Assembly (NCBI GenBank): GCA_943787745.1
Contig: CALSNJ010000001.1
Location: 395,520 to 459,519 of the forward strand
DNA: 64,000 nt
Reading direction: 5' to 3'
DNA from: an uncultured Alphaproteobacteria bacterium
Lineage (GTDB): Bacteria > Pseudomonadota > Alphaproteobacteria > UBA6615
Numbering within the stretch: the first letter of the stretch is position 1; every line of letters begins with the position of its first letter. Position numbers and translations under genes: made by a program. Positions 26,320 to 35,919 of this stretch are shown here, in pieces. The notes under the pieces are model-generated. The model did not search any database and was not told where the DNA came from. It worked only from the letters and a program-made list of their open reading frames with translations.

Positions 26320-27966
26320 ATGCCTAAAATACCGGAATTCGACTTTATCATTGTTGGTGCTGGCAGCGCGGGGTGCGTGCTGGCCAACCGCCTCAGCGCC
26401 GATCCGGACATTCAGGTGCTTTTGCTGGAAGCGGGGCCACGTGACAGCCATCCCCTGATTCACATTCCTGTTGGCAATGGGAAGATCATTCCCAAAGCAA
26501 AGTACAACTGGAAGTATGAGACCGAACCTCAGGCACATCTGGATGATCGCCGCATCCTTTGGCCACGCGGAAAGACCCTTGGCGGGTCTTCATCCCTGAA
26601 CGGCATGATCTATATCCGAGGTCACGCCCGTGACTACGACCTCTGGCGCCAACAGGGTGTCTCGGGCTGGTCGTTCGCCGATGTCCTGCCCTACTTCAAA
26701 CGTGCGGAGGGAAATGTGCGGGGCACAGACCCGTTCCATGGTGGTGATGGTCCTTTGGTTGTCAGCGATTCTGCCCATGATCATGACCTTTTTGACGGTT
26801 TTGTCTCGGCCGGGGTGGAGGCCGGATATCCTGCCAATCCGGATTTCAATGGACCGGAGCAGGAGGGGTTCGGCCGCTATCAGTTCACGATCCGGAACGG
26901 GCGGCGCTGGAGCGCTGCAGCGGCCTATCTCAAGCCGGTTCTTTCGCGTCCCAACCTGACTCTGGAAACCGGGGCGTTTTCACAAAAGGTAGAGTTCGAA
27001 GGGGATCGTGCTGTTGGTGTTGAATACACCCGCGGCAACCGCCTTTACGCCGCGCGTGCCATTCAAGAAGTCATTCTGTCTGGCGGGGTGATCAATTCTC
27101 CGCAATTGCTCATGTTGTCGGGGATTGGTCCTGCAGATGATTTGAAGCAATTGGGAATAGACCCGTTGCTCGATCGTCGGGATGTGGGCGGAAATCTTCA
27201 GGATCATTTTTGTGTTCACACTGTCCATGCCTCCAACACGCCGACCCTGACCGACGAACTGGTCCGACTTGAGCGCGGCGCGATTTCGGTCGCCCGAGCG
27301 TTTGTTGCGCGGTCGGGGCCAGCCGCCGCATTTCCGCTTGAGGGGGGTGCCTTCATCCGGACATCCGACGATCTCGATATCCCCGACGCACAGTTTCACT
27401 TCAGTGCAGGCAATCTGCTGTCCCTGATCCGCAGGCCTTTTGCCAGCCATTCCGAGGATCACACCCGACCTGATGCTTTCATGTGTCACGTTTGCCAGCT
27501 TCGTCCCGAAAGCCGGGGGGATATTCGGCTGCGGTCCAGCGACCCAAGGGACCAGCCGCTGATTCAGCCCAATTATCTATCCGAGATACGTGACCGGGAA
27601 ACCATGCGGGAGGCTTTCAAGGCGATGCGTGACGTCATGCACCAGCCATCCTTGTCGCGCCTGAGTGGTGGTGAAATCTGGCCTGATCCGAAGGTCCGCA
27701 CGGACGCTGAAATCGATGCCTTCATCCGGGCGACAGGCGGCACCGTCTATCACCCGGTCGGGACCTGTCGCATGGGGGGCGATGACGATGCGGTTGTCGA
27801 CGAGACCCTGCGGGTGCGCGGCACCGAAGGTCTTCGCGTGGTGGATGCATCGGTCATGCCGTCACTCGTCGGGGGCAATACCCATGCCCCGACGGTCATG
27901 ATCGCGGAAAAGGCGGCCGACATGATTCTTGGTCATGCGCCCCTGAACCCGGAACTTTATGCCTGA
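26320..27966 (+). CDS. GMC family oxidoreductase (choline-dehydrogenase-like)
   Basis: This 548-residue flavoprotein oxidises an alcohol. VGAGSAGCVLANRLS is the FAD-binding motif, followed by GGSSSLNGMIYIRGHARDYD, the second GMC signature (GGVINSPQLLMLSGIG) and the C-terminal HPVGTCRMG and GGNTHAPTVMIAEK, which hold the catalytic His/Asn. Such enzymes oxidise choline, aliphatic or polyethylene-glycol-type alcohols. The ATG at 26320 fits the family N-terminus; a TTG at 26290 would add ten residues. Its stop overlaps the next start by one base (TGATG), so translation is coupled to the glycosyltransferase. Confidence 0.85.
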   Translation: MPKIPEFDFIIVGAGSAGCVLANRLSADPDIQVLLLEAGPRDSHPLIHIPVGNGKIIPKAKYNWKYETEPQAHLDDRRILWPRGKTLGGSSSLNGMIYIRGHARDYDLWRQQGVSGWSFADVLPYFKRAEGNVRGTDPFHGGDGPLVVSDSAHDHDLFDGFVSAGVEAGYPANPDFNGPEQEGFGRYQFTIRNGRRWSAAAAYLKPVLSRPNLTLETGAFSQKVEFEGDRAVGVEYTRGNRLYAARAIQEVILSGGVINSPQLLMLSGIGPADDLKQLGIDPLLDRRDVGGNLQDHFCVHTVHASNTPTLTDELVRLERGAISVARAFVARSGPAAAFPLEGGAFIRTSDDLDIPDAQFHFSAGNLLSLIRRPFASHSEDHTRPDAFMCHVCQLRPESRGDIRLRSSDPRDQPLIQPNYLSEIRDRETMREAFKAMRDVMHQPSLSRLSGGEIWPDPKVRTDAEIDAFIRATGGTVYHPVGTCRMGGDDDAVVDETLRVRGTEGLRVVDASVMPSLVGGNTHAPTVMIAEKAADMILGHAPLNPELYA

Positions 27967-29222
27967 TGACCGAAACCGCCCCGCGGGGAAAACTCCTCTT
28001 CATTTCCCCGGTGATGCCCGATATCGGCGGCAACGGTCTGGCGATGCGGGCCGGCAATTTGGTGGAGAGTCTCGGGAGTCACTCGGACCTGCATCTGCTG
28101 GTGCTGGCCGTGGGCGGTGTCGAGGGGCGTCAGCTTTGTCCCGAACTTGCGCCATTCGTGACGGCCTGGACTGAGTTGCCGTATCGCGAGATGATCGACC
28201 CCGAATACGGGATGCTTGGTCTTCTGCAGCCCGGTCTTGATCAGTTTGCGGCTGTTGAGCGTTTTGGTCGGCCGGTTGCCGCAGCCTACAAACCGGAGGC
28301 CGCCGCAGATGCCGCGTTCCAGGCATTTCCCGACACGTCCTTTGCTGCCGTGTTCGTGCTGCGTCTCTATATGAGCGCTGTCGCGTCCCGGTTTTGCGAT
28401 CTCACACCGCGCCCGCATATGCTGCTCGATGCCGATGATGATGATGTAACGGCCAGTTGCCGGTTTGCTAACGTCCGTCGCGCGGCGGGTGACCATCTGG
28501 GGGCATCGATCGAGCTTGCAACGGCGCGTCATTACGCGGCTTGGGAACAGGCGTGGTTGCCAAAATTCGACTTGGTATTCACCGCGTCTCCGGCAGATTC
28601 AGCCCGCATGTCGAAACGGATGCCGGACATGTTTTTCGATACGATTCCCAATGTGGTCCGGACAACACCAAATGTTGCGCCCAGTTCTGGCGCACAGGGA
28701 CAAATCCCATTTCTTATGATCGGAAATCTCGGTTACCTGCCAAATGTCGAGGGCGCGCATTATTTTTGTACCGAAGTTCTGCCACGCCTTCGGGCTCTGG
28801 CCCCGGATCTGGCACGTGTGACCATTGCCGGTTCATCGCCGGCACCTACGGTCGTAGCGTTGAATGGGCTGGCCGGCGTGACGGTTCTCGCCAGTCCGGC
28901 GGAAGTGTTCCCGCTTTATCATGAGGCGCGGGTTGCTGTTGCGCCAATTCGTGCAGGTGGGGGGACCCGGATCAAAATTTTGGAGGCGTTTGCGTCCGGG
29001 GTGCCGGTTGTGTCGACGGCGCTCGGGGCAGAAGGTTTGAGCGCTGAGGATGGCGTGCATCTCCTGATCGCGGACACGCCGGATGCGTTTGCCGCGGCCT
29101 GTGTACGACTGGCCCGGGACGAGGGTTTGCGCGCGCGGATCATCCCTGCCGCCCGACAGCTCCAGGAAGATCAGTATTCACTGAACATGCTGAAACAGCG
29201 TTTCGCACCGGATACGTTGTGA
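27966..29222 (+). CDS. Glycosyltransferase family 4-like protein
   Basis: This 418-residue protein has the GT-B fold: an N-terminal domain starting KLLFISPVMPDIGGNG (acceptor side) and a C-terminal nucleotide-sugar domain with GNLGYLPN and GGGTRIKILEAFASGVPVVS, where the E-x-x-x-x-x-x-E-like motif contacts the donor. It transfers a sugar to an envelope or small-molecule acceptor. Coupling to a GMC alcohol oxidase is unusual and unexplained. The middle section (residues 100-200) is Ala-rich and less conserved. Confidence 0.8.
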   Translation: MTETAPRGKLLFISPVMPDIGGNGLAMRAGNLVESLGSHSDLHLLVLAVGGVEGRQLCPELAPFVTAWTELPYREMIDPEYGMLGLLQPGLDQFAAVERFGRPVAAAYKPEAAADAAFQAFPDTSFAAVFVLRLYMSAVASRFCDLTPRPHMLLDADDDDVTASCRFANVRRAAGDHLGASIELATARHYAAWEQAWLPKFDLVFTASPADSARMSKRMPDMFFDTIPNVVRTTPNVAPSSGAQGQIPFLMIGNLGYLPNVEGAHYFCTEVLPRLRALAPDLARVTIAGSSPAPTVVALNGLAGVTVLASPAEVFPLYHEARVAVAPIRAGGGTRIKILEAFASGVPVVSTALGAEGLSAEDGVHLLIADTPDAFAAACVRLARDEGLRARIIPAARQLQEDQYSLNMLKQRFAPDTL

Positions 29223-29232
29223 GGCGGGCGGC

Positions 29233-29547
29233 CTAGTTCCCTTCGGCCGTCTTTGGCGCCGCATCCGGATTCCACTGGCCGCGGCGCATACGGGTGATCT
29301 TCACGCTGGCAAAGGTTCCGGCCTTGCGCAGTGGCTCGTTCGCAGAGAAAGCTTCGGCGGCCGCCCGGTTGGGAACATTCAGGATCAGCACGCTGCCGAT
29401 CCGTTCCTCATCATCTTCGGCCAGCATCGCGCCACCGAGCACAAGAATATCCTCATGCTCTTTCAGGTAGGCGAAGTGGGCCGGCTTGTGGACTTCGCGG
29501 AGTGCCTTCGAACCCGGCCCGTCTTCCTGATAGATGATGTAAAGCAT
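29233..29547 (-). CDS. YciI family protein
   Basis: This 104-residue protein has the dimeric alpha/beta YCII fold of the ferredoxin-like type. KPAHFAYLKEH carries the conserved His, and LGGAMLAEDD matches the next conserved turn. Family members act as small hydrolases or dehalogenase-like partners in aromatic breakdown, but most have no known function. Its ATG overlaps the stop of the upstream MDR reductase by one base (TGATG), so both are co-translated. Confidence 0.85.
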   Translation of the reverse strand: MLYIIYQEDGPGSKALREVHKPAHFAYLKEHEDILVLGGAMLAEDDEERIGSVLILNVPNRAAAEAFSANEPLRKAGTFASVKITRMRRGQWNPDAAPKTAEGN

Positions 29548-30480
29548 CAGTCCTGATTGATCACGAAGACCAGCTTGCCGCGCAGATGACGGCCCTCACT
29601 GATCCGGTGGGCCTCGGGGGCTTCCTGCAGAGTGAATGTTTGGACCGGCGGGGCTTTCACGACACCGGATTGAAACAATTCGATGATCCGCTCAAGATGC
29701 GGGCGATCACGACCGACCGCGGGGCGCAGGGAGGTCACGTCGTCGCGTGGGGAGGGCGGTGCCTGCATGCCTGACGCGATAGAGGCAACACGCCCACCGG
29801 ATTTGACCACTTCGAATGATTTCGCCGTGACCGGACCACCCACGGTTTCGAACACGCAATCCACATCGGAGAGGATTTCGGTGAAATCCTCCTTTGTGTA
29901 GTCGATTACCTGATCGGCGCCGAGGCTCTTCACATAGTCCACGTTGCCGGCGCTACAGGTGGTGATGACGCGGGCGCCGAGATGTTTTGCCAGTTCGATC
30001 GCAAACCCCGCCACACCCCCGGCACCACCCTGAATCAGGATGGTCTCGCCGGCTTTAAGCTCCAGCGTCTCTTCGACCGAAATGATCGCCGTCAGGCCGG
30101 TCAGGGTCAGACAGGCCGCTTCAATATGGCTCACAGTCGTCGGGCTTTTTCGCGATGATGGAGGCTTTCATCGCGATCTTCTCGGCATAGGTGCCTTCCT
30201 GACCTCGGTCACAGACCCCGAAAACCGCATCGCCGACGGCAAAATCGGTGACACCTTCACCCAGTGCACTGACGACGCCTGAGAAATCGCGTCCGAGTAT
30301 GTAGGGAAAGCTGTCGAGCTCGCCATAGGTTCCGCCAGCCCGCACCTTCGGATCGGCAGCATTTACGGTTGCGGCATGGATGTCGACAATGACCTCACCC
30401 GGGCCAGCCACGGGGTCGGGCAGGTCACCGTATTGCATGACTTCGGGTCCGCCATGGCTCTCGATATAGGATGCTTTCAT
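29547..30480 (-). pseudogene. Zinc-less MDR oxidoreductase (quinone-reductase-like), interrupted by a +1 frameshift
   Basis: The N-terminal GroES-like domain (30480 to about 30140) and the C-terminal Rossmann domain (to 29547, with IQGGAGGVAGFAIELAKHLGA) are in different frames. Removing one base in the plus-strand stretch 30136-30141 gives a normal 310-residue NADPH:quinone-reductase-like enzyme reading KKPDTVSHIEAA across the join. The frame without correction ends 4 codons later. Such enzymes reduce quinones, enones or related carbonyls. It is co-translated with the YciI gene and divergent from the FAH-family gene. Confidence 0.85.
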
Positions 30481-30653
30481 CGTAATTTCGTCCTTCGAAT
30501 TCGCGCGTTCATGAACTGTGATTTGTGAGGAGGCTAGCCTATCATTCCATCTCTGGCGAGAGGACAGACCAAGCCTGTCGCATTCGCAGTGGTGGGTCTG
30601 CTACAACCGGCTGCAATACGACAAATCATTTTCTTGAGGGTAAGGGGAACCAG

Positions 30654-31583
30654 ATGAAAATTCTGTATTTTGATGACTTTCGGCTCGGTATTCTGCGCGG
30701 CGATGAAGTGGTGGATGTGTCAGACCAGGTGCAGGACATCCCGCATACGGGCCCGCATGATCTGATCACCGGCTTGATTGCGCGGTTTGACGACTACCGT
30801 GACCGGATCGAGAAGGCCGCTGCCGAAGGCGAAGGTATCCCGCTCGCGAATGTTCGCATCCGTCCGCCCCTGCCCAAGCCCGGCAATATCGATTGCATGG
30901 CTGTGAACTACATGGAGAACGGGACACTTCCCGAGCCGACACCGATCAATGCCTTTCACAAGGCGAGCAACGGCGTGATTGGCGAAGGCGACACGATGGT
31001 GCTGCCCGATATCCCCGCGAAGATTTTTGAAGGCGAGGCCGAGCTTGGTCTGGTGATCGGCAAGCAGGCAAAGGATGTCTCCGCCGAGAATGCCATGGAT
31101 CATATCTTTGGCTACTTCAATTTCATCGATGGTTCGGCGCGCGACATGCCGCCGCCCACCAATGTTTTCTTTCAGGCCAAGTCGCGCGATACCTTTGCGC
31201 CGATCGGTCCTTACATCGTAACCGCGGATGAAATCGACGATCCGCAAAACCTTGATGTGAAACTTTGGGTGAACGGACAGCTCATGCAGGACTTCAACAC
31301 CGATGATATGGCGCACAATATTCCGCGCTGCATCGAGTGGCTGAGTTCTATTCACACGCTCGAGCCCGGCGACATTGTTGCCACCGGCACCAACCACCGC
31401 GGCCTGAACCCGTTCCAGAATGGCGACAAGGTCGAGCTTGAGGTTGAAGGGTGTGGTCGCCTGACGATCAATGTGCGCGACGATCTCGATCGCAAATGGG
31501 CGCGTGTGACGCGCCTGGAGCACACTTCGGGTGGCGGCGAAGGCCGTTACACGCCGCAGATTTCGGGTAAATACGCCGAATAG
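30654..31583 (+). CDS. Fumarylacetoacetate hydrolase (FAH) family protein
   Basis: This 309-residue protein has the FAH catalytic domain from about residue 75. FEGEAELGLVIG gives the metal ligands E128 and E130, and FNFIDGSARD the downstream acidic ligand and the start of the lid helix. VATGTNHRGLNPFQNGD near the C-terminus is typical. It may act as a hydrolase of acylpyruvates, an isomerase or a decarboxylase of meta-cleavage products. AAGGGGAA precedes the ATG by 5 bases. It is a single-gene unit with a terminator behind it. Confidence 0.85.
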   Translation: MKILYFDDFRLGILRGDEVVDVSDQVQDIPHTGPHDLITGLIARFDDYRDRIEKAAAEGEGIPLANVRIRPPLPKPGNIDCMAVNYMENGTLPEPTPINAFHKASNGVIGEGDTMVLPDIPAKIFEGEAELGLVIGKQAKDVSAENAMDHIFGYFNFIDGSARDMPPPTNVFFQAKSRDTFAPIGPYIVTADEIDDPQNLDVKLWVNGQLMQDFNTDDMAHNIPRCIEWLSSIHTLEPGDIVATGTNHRGLNPFQNGDKVELEVEGCGRLTINVRDDLDRKWARVTRLEHTSGGGEGRYTPQISGKYAE

Positions 31584-31611
31584 ATATTCAGGTCTTTCTG
31601 ACAAGTGATAG

Positions 31612-31641
31612 GGGCGTGGCGGTTTTCTGGCACGCCCTTTT
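31612..31641 (+). terminator. Probable intrinsic terminator after the FAH-family gene
   Basis: A 7-bp stem (GGGCGTG with CACGCCC), a 12-base loop and four Ts, 28 bases after the stop codon. Confidence 0.6.
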
Positions 31642-31752
31642 GCTTTCGATGGGCTGAATTCACTATGTGCGCACTTTGAATCCGTCCTGTTCCGTCTAGA
31701 ATGGGGCAACAAAACAAGACAGGCGGCATAGCAGCCGACCAGGGGGAACATC

Positions 31753-32778
31753 ATGAGTAAGAAAATTGCCGTTCTGGGTACGGGTGCCAATGGCAGCTCG
31801 GTGGCAGCAAACCTGATTGATGCAGGTTTCGATGTCACCATGATCGACCAATGGGCCGAGCATGTCGAAACCATGCGCGCCAAGGGTCTGACCATCAACA
31901 TGCCCGAGGAAGATCTGCATGTGGAGGTCGATGCTTATCATCTGAGCGATCTGGCGACACTGAACCGGGAGTTCGATGTCGTCTTCCTGATGGTAAAGGC
32001 TTACGACACGCGCTGGTCCTGTGAACTCATCAAGCCCTATCTCAAGGAAGATGGCCTGCTTGTGGGTATCCAGAATGCGATGATGCTGGACGATATCGTC
32101 GAGATTGTCGGCCCGTCGCGGACGATCGGCTGCGTGGTCGAATTGTCTTCGGAAATTTTCACCCCGGGCGTTGTTCAGCGGAACACCCCGCCTGGGCATA
32201 CCTGGTTCGGACTGGGCAGCATTCACGAATCCACAGAGGGCCGCGAAGCCGAGATCGAAGAGATTCTCAAACATGCGGGCAAGGTTTCGATCTCGCCTGA
32301 GATTATTGCGGCGAAGTGGATGAAGCTGGTGGTTAACACCATGTGCCTTGGTCCCTTTGCGATGCTCGGACTGACACTTTACGAAGCCGTAAAAATGCCG
32401 GGCATGAAGGACTTCGCACTTCAGGCTGGCACCGAAGCGCTCTCTGTAGGCCAGTCCATTGGTCACACGATCCAGCCAATTTTCGGTCTGACCGAAGATG
32501 ACGTGAAGGACACCAACCGGCTGCTCGAGAAGCTGCTCGACAAACTGGCAGCGGACATTGGTCCTGCGGCACGGGATTGCGTGCTTCAGGACCACCTGAA
32601 GGGGCGCTACAGCGAGGTGGACCTGATCAACGGTCTGGTTGTTGAGGAAAGTGACAAGCTCGGGCGTCGTGCGCCTGTGAATGCCGCCATTACGGAAATT
32701 ACCCGCCGTATTCAGGCCGGGGAATTGCAGCCGGATCCGTCCAATCTTGAGCTTGCCCAGGAAATGGCGCGGGCCTGA
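31753..32778 (+). CDS. Ketopantoate reductase (ApbA/PanE) family protein
   Basis: This 341-residue protein has the Rossmann motif GTGANGSSVAANL and the central Lys segment AAKWMKLVVNTM that in PanE binds the keto acid. It is longer than typical PanE (about 300 residues) and the region ending VEESDKLGRRAPVN is retained. It reduces a 2-keto or 3-keto acid with NADPH, but a role in pantothenate synthesis is not supported by context. AGGGGGAAC precedes the ATG. A Baeyer-Villiger monooxygenase follows after 8 bases, presumably in one operon. Confidence 0.8.
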   Translation: MSKKIAVLGTGANGSSVAANLIDAGFDVTMIDQWAEHVETMRAKGLTINMPEEDLHVEVDAYHLSDLATLNREFDVVFLMVKAYDTRWSCELIKPYLKEDGLLVGIQNAMMLDDIVEIVGPSRTIGCVVELSSEIFTPGVVQRNTPPGHTWFGLGSIHESTEGREAEIEEILKHAGKVSISPEIIAAKWMKLVVNTMCLGPFAMLGLTLYEAVKMPGMKDFALQAGTEALSVGQSIGHTIQPIFGLTEDDVKDTNRLLEKLLDKLAADIGPAARDCVLQDHLKGRYSEVDLINGLVVEESDKLGRRAPVNAAITEITRRIQAGELQPDPSNLELAQEMARA

Positions 32779-32786
32779 GGATTGCT

Positions 32787-34397
32787 ATGACCAACGCGAA
32801 CGATAATTCCGCGACAGAGTTTGATGCGCTCGTTGTTGGGGCCGGGTTCGCCGGCATGTACATGCTGTATCGCTTGCGCGAGCAGGGCATGCGCGTGCGT
32901 GTGGTCGAGGCGGGCGGCAGCGTCGGCGGGACCTGGTATTGGAATCGCTATCCGGGCGCACGGGTCGACACCGAAACGATGTTTTATTCCTATCAATTCT
33001 CCAGCGAATTGCAGCAGGAATGGGAATGGACCGAGCGGTATCCTTCCCAGCAGGAATTGCATGCCTATGCCAAGCATGTGGCGGACCGGTTTGAGCTTTG
33101 GCCGGACATCCAGTTTGATTCGCCGGTCGAGAAAGCCAGATGGTCTGAAGAGGATCAGACATGGACGGTCACGACAGGGGACGGAACCCAGATGACCGCG
33201 CGCTACTGCATCATGGCAACCGGGTGCCTGTCGTCGGTCAACACGCCGAAGTTCAAGGGTCTGGAAAACTTTTCCGGGCCCGTTCATCACACGGCACGAT
33301 GGCCGGACGGCGGCGTCGACTTCACGGGCCAGCGGGTGGCGGTGATTGGAACCGGGTCCTCGGGTGTGCAGTCGATACCGGTGATTGCCGAGCAGGCGGC
33401 AGAACTCACGGTGTTTCAGCGCACGGCGAACTACGTGATCCCGGCGCACAACCGTTCTCTCGATCCGGCCGAGGTTGCCGAGATCAAGGCGAATTATCCC
33501 GAACTGCGGGCCAAGGCCAGCGCATCCTTTTCGGGGAACTATTTCCCGGTCGGCGGGCCTTCGGCCGTGGCCGCGTCAGAAGAGGAACGCAATCGCGAAT
33601 ACGAATCCCGGTGGCAAACCGGCGGGCTGGCATTCATGGCGGCCTATGCGGACTTCATGACCAGTGAGGAAGCCAACGAGACGGCGTCCGAATTCATTCG
33701 GAACAAGATTCGCGGCATTGTGAAGGATCCGGCAACGGCAGAACTTCTCGCGCCCAAGCAGTTGTTTATGTGCAAACGCCTTTGCGTCGGTACGGATTAC
33801 TACGAGACCTACAATCGCGAGAACGTCACACTGGTCGATGTCAGCGAGACTGTGATCGACGAAATTCTGCCCGAAGGGGTGCGGGTCGGTGAGGCGGTTT
33901 ACGAGGTGGATGCCATTGTTCTGGCCACGGGCTTCGATGCGATGACCGGTGCCCTCAAGCGGATCGATATTCGCGGTGTGGAGGACGCCTCATTGCGGGA
34001 TCTTTGGGAGGATGCGCCGCGCGCCTATCTGGGGCTGGCGATTTCGAAGTTCCCCAACATGTTCATCATTACAGGTCCGGGCAGCCCATCGGTGCTGACA
34101 AATATGATCCCCTCGATTGAGCAGCATGTGGACTGGATCACCGATTGCCTTGCCCATATGCGCAAGCAGGGTGTGAGCCGGATCGAACCGGATGCAGAGG
34201 CGCAGGAGCAATGGGTGGCCCATGTGAATGAGATCGCTGACCTTTCGATGCGTGCGACGTGTTCGTCCTGGTATCTCGGTTCCAATATCGAGGGAAAACC
34301 GCGGGTGTTTATGCCCTATATTGGCGGTTTTCCGGCCTATGTGCGCAAGTGCGACGAGATCGCGGCGGCAGGCTATACCGGTTTTTCCTTCCGCTAA
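32787..34397 (+). CDS. Type I Baeyer-Villiger monooxygenase (flavin-containing)
   Basis: This 536-residue FAD/NADPH enzyme inserts oxygen next to a carbonyl, making an ester or lactone from a ketone. The type I fingerprint F-x-G-x-x-x-H-x-x-x-W-P is present at residues 162-173 (FSGPVHHTARWP). It lies between two Rossmann motifs, VGAGFAGMYML (near 18) and IGTGSSGVQSI (near 188). GGTWYWNRYPGARVD is typical of cyclohexanone/phenylacetone monooxygenase-like proteins. Steroid or cyclic ketone substrates are plausible. It shares an operon with the preceding reductase and probably the small gene downstream. Confidence 0.9.
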   Translation: MTNANDNSATEFDALVVGAGFAGMYMLYRLREQGMRVRVVEAGGSVGGTWYWNRYPGARVDTETMFYSYQFSSELQQEWEWTERYPSQQELHAYAKHVADRFELWPDIQFDSPVEKARWSEEDQTWTVTTGDGTQMTARYCIMATGCLSSVNTPKFKGLENFSGPVHHTARWPDGGVDFTGQRVAVIGTGSSGVQSIPVIAEQAAELTVFQRTANYVIPAHNRSLDPAEVAEIKANYPELRAKASASFSGNYFPVGGPSAVAASEEERNREYESRWQTGGLAFMAAYADFMTSEEANETASEFIRNKIRGIVKDPATAELLAPKQLFMCKRLCVGTDYYETYNRENVTLVDVSETVIDEILPEGVRVGEAVYEVDAIVLATGFDAMTGALKRIDIRGVEDASLRDLWEDAPRAYLGLAISKFPNMFIITGPGSPSVLTNMIPSIEQHVDWITDCLAHMRKQGVSRIEPDAEAQEQWVAHVNEIADLSMRATCSSWYLGSNIEGKPRVFMPYIGGFPAYVRKCDEIAAAGYTGFSFR

Positions 34398-34456
34398 CCA
34401 TTCCTTCACTTTTAGACGTTACAGTTGCTGCATCGACCAATATCCGAGAGACAGTC

Positions 34457-34720
34457 ATGTCGCGTTTTCTAGTCACGGATGAAAACCCCGAGGGTTACAA
34501 GCTGGAAGAAATTCTGGGTACGATCCGGAACGAGATGTTCGAGCGCGCCACGAAAATCATGGACGACCACCGGCCTGAGGCTGCGGCTGTAATGAACAAC
34601 AACATCAAGATTCTCAACCATCTGGCCGAAAGCATCATACTGGCTGAGAACAGCACGTCTGTTCTCGACAAGGCATTTGGCCAGCATGATCCCAATATGC
34701 CTCGCATTGGAAAACCCTAG
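34457..34720 (+). CDS. Small conserved-looking protein of unknown function
   Basis: This 87-residue protein is mostly helical, with charged stretches (EGYKLEEILGTIRNEM, ERATKIMDDHRPEA) and no cysteines or membrane segments. No family is recognised. GAGAGA lies about 5 bases before the ATG. It starts 59 bases after the monooxygenase stop on the same strand and may be a partner or an independent gene. Its TAG lies within a CTAG shared with the converging MFS gene. Confidence 0.6.
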   Translation: MSRFLVTDENPEGYKLEEILGTIRNEMFERATKIMDDHRPEAAAVMNNNIKILNHLAESIILAENSTSVLDKAFGQHDPNMPRIGKP

Positions 34721-35919
34721 CGGCTGATCCGGCGCGCTTTCATGAGTGCCAATGTGCCGATTGCCGCGAGTACGGCGACGATCGCGAATGCATTCGACAC
34801 ACTTCCCATGGCGTCCGCAAAGATGGACAAGGCCGCAGTGCCGAAGATCACTCCGGCATAAACGGGCACCCCGATCCCCCCCACAACCGTCCCTGCATAG
34901 GTGGGCGGAGCAAGATTGACCGTTGAGGTCATGAAGATACCCGTCCAGCCATAGGCGCTGGCCGCAAAAGCGACGAAAAAGGCGTAAATGACCCAGACGG
35001 GCCAGTCGGGCCCGATCCAGATCATGGCGGCAGCGCCGACGACATTGATCACGCCCATCGCCAGAAGAAGTTCGCTGCCGATCCCCCACCGGTCTGCAAA
35101 CCAGCCCCAGACAAGACGTCCGACAACCCCGGCTGCTTGTACTGCGGCAAGCACGGCACCGGCCGCGATCAGACTGAACTGTGCCTCGGTGACGAGAATT
35201 GTGACGGTGAAAGTTGAGATCGCGAGTTGAATGAAGGCGTAGTTGAATCCGGCGATGCCCATCCACCGCAATGCGGGGAGCTTCCAGATCAGTGTCATGG
35301 CAACAAAGGTACTGGAATCAAGACGGGCGCCCGGATCGCGACCTTTATCCCATCCGTTGCGCCAGGGTTGTAGGGCAAAAGCGAGGACCAGACACGACGC
35401 AGCACCGATGAGCGGGGCGGTCTGCCATCCGAAATTCTCAGCGGCGACAGGGGCAATCGCACCGGCCAATATGCCGCCGATGGGGATCCCGGTCTGTTTG
35501 ATTGAATAGACGATGTTGCGGCGGTGTGCCGGTGTGATGCGCATCAGAAGTTCTGCGCCAGCCGGATTGGTCATGCCGTAGCCCAAACCCATGAACAGGG
35601 AACCGAATGCGATGACGGGGACTGAAGGGACGGCCATCATGATTGCGCCACCGCCACACATGACAAGGCTGATCTGACCCACGCGTCCGGGCCCCCAACG
35701 CCGAAGCAGAAAGCCCGATGCTGCGGAGATCAGGGAGGCGCCAGCGTAGATAAGTGCGATCTGGAAACCGATGAATTCCACCGGAACACCGATATCTGCT
35801 GCGACAACAGGGGCAGTGGCTGCGAGTGTCAGGCTGGAAAAGGTTGCGATACCCTGGACGGCTGTGACTGACAGCAGAACAAACCAGAGCGGTGTTTCGC
35901 GGTCTTTGGTCTGGCTCAT
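34717..35919 (-). CDS. MFS transporter
   Basis: This 400-residue membrane protein has 12 predicted hydrophobic helices. The motif LLRRWGPGRVGQISL matches the MFS loop 2-3 signature, and NPAGAELLMRITPAHRRN is seen in the nitrate/oxalate-formate antiporter-like and CynX-like group. The substrate is unknown. Its ATG overlaps the stop of the GFA-family gene (ATGA), so the two are co-translated from the 36347 side. It converges on the small gene at 34457. Confidence 0.85.
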   Translation of the reverse strand: MSQTKDRETPLWFVLLSVTAVQGIATFSSLTLAATAPVVAADIGVPVEFIGFQIALIYAGASLISAASGFLLRRWGPGRVGQISLVMCGGGAIMMAVPSVPVIAFGSLFMGLGYGMTNPAGAELLMRITPAHRRNIVYSIKQTGIPIGGILAGAIAPVAAENFGWQTAPLIGAASCLVLAFALQPWRNGWDKGRDPGARLDSSTFVAMTLIWKLPALRWMGIAGFNYAFIQLAISTFTVTILVTEAQFSLIAAGAVLAAVQAAGVVGRLVWGWFADRWGIGSELLLAMGVINVVGAAAMIWIGPDWPVWVIYAFFVAFAASAYGWTGIFMTSTVNLAPPTYAGTVVGGIGVPVYAGVIFGTAALSIFADAMGSVSNAFAIVAVLAAIGTLALMKARRISR

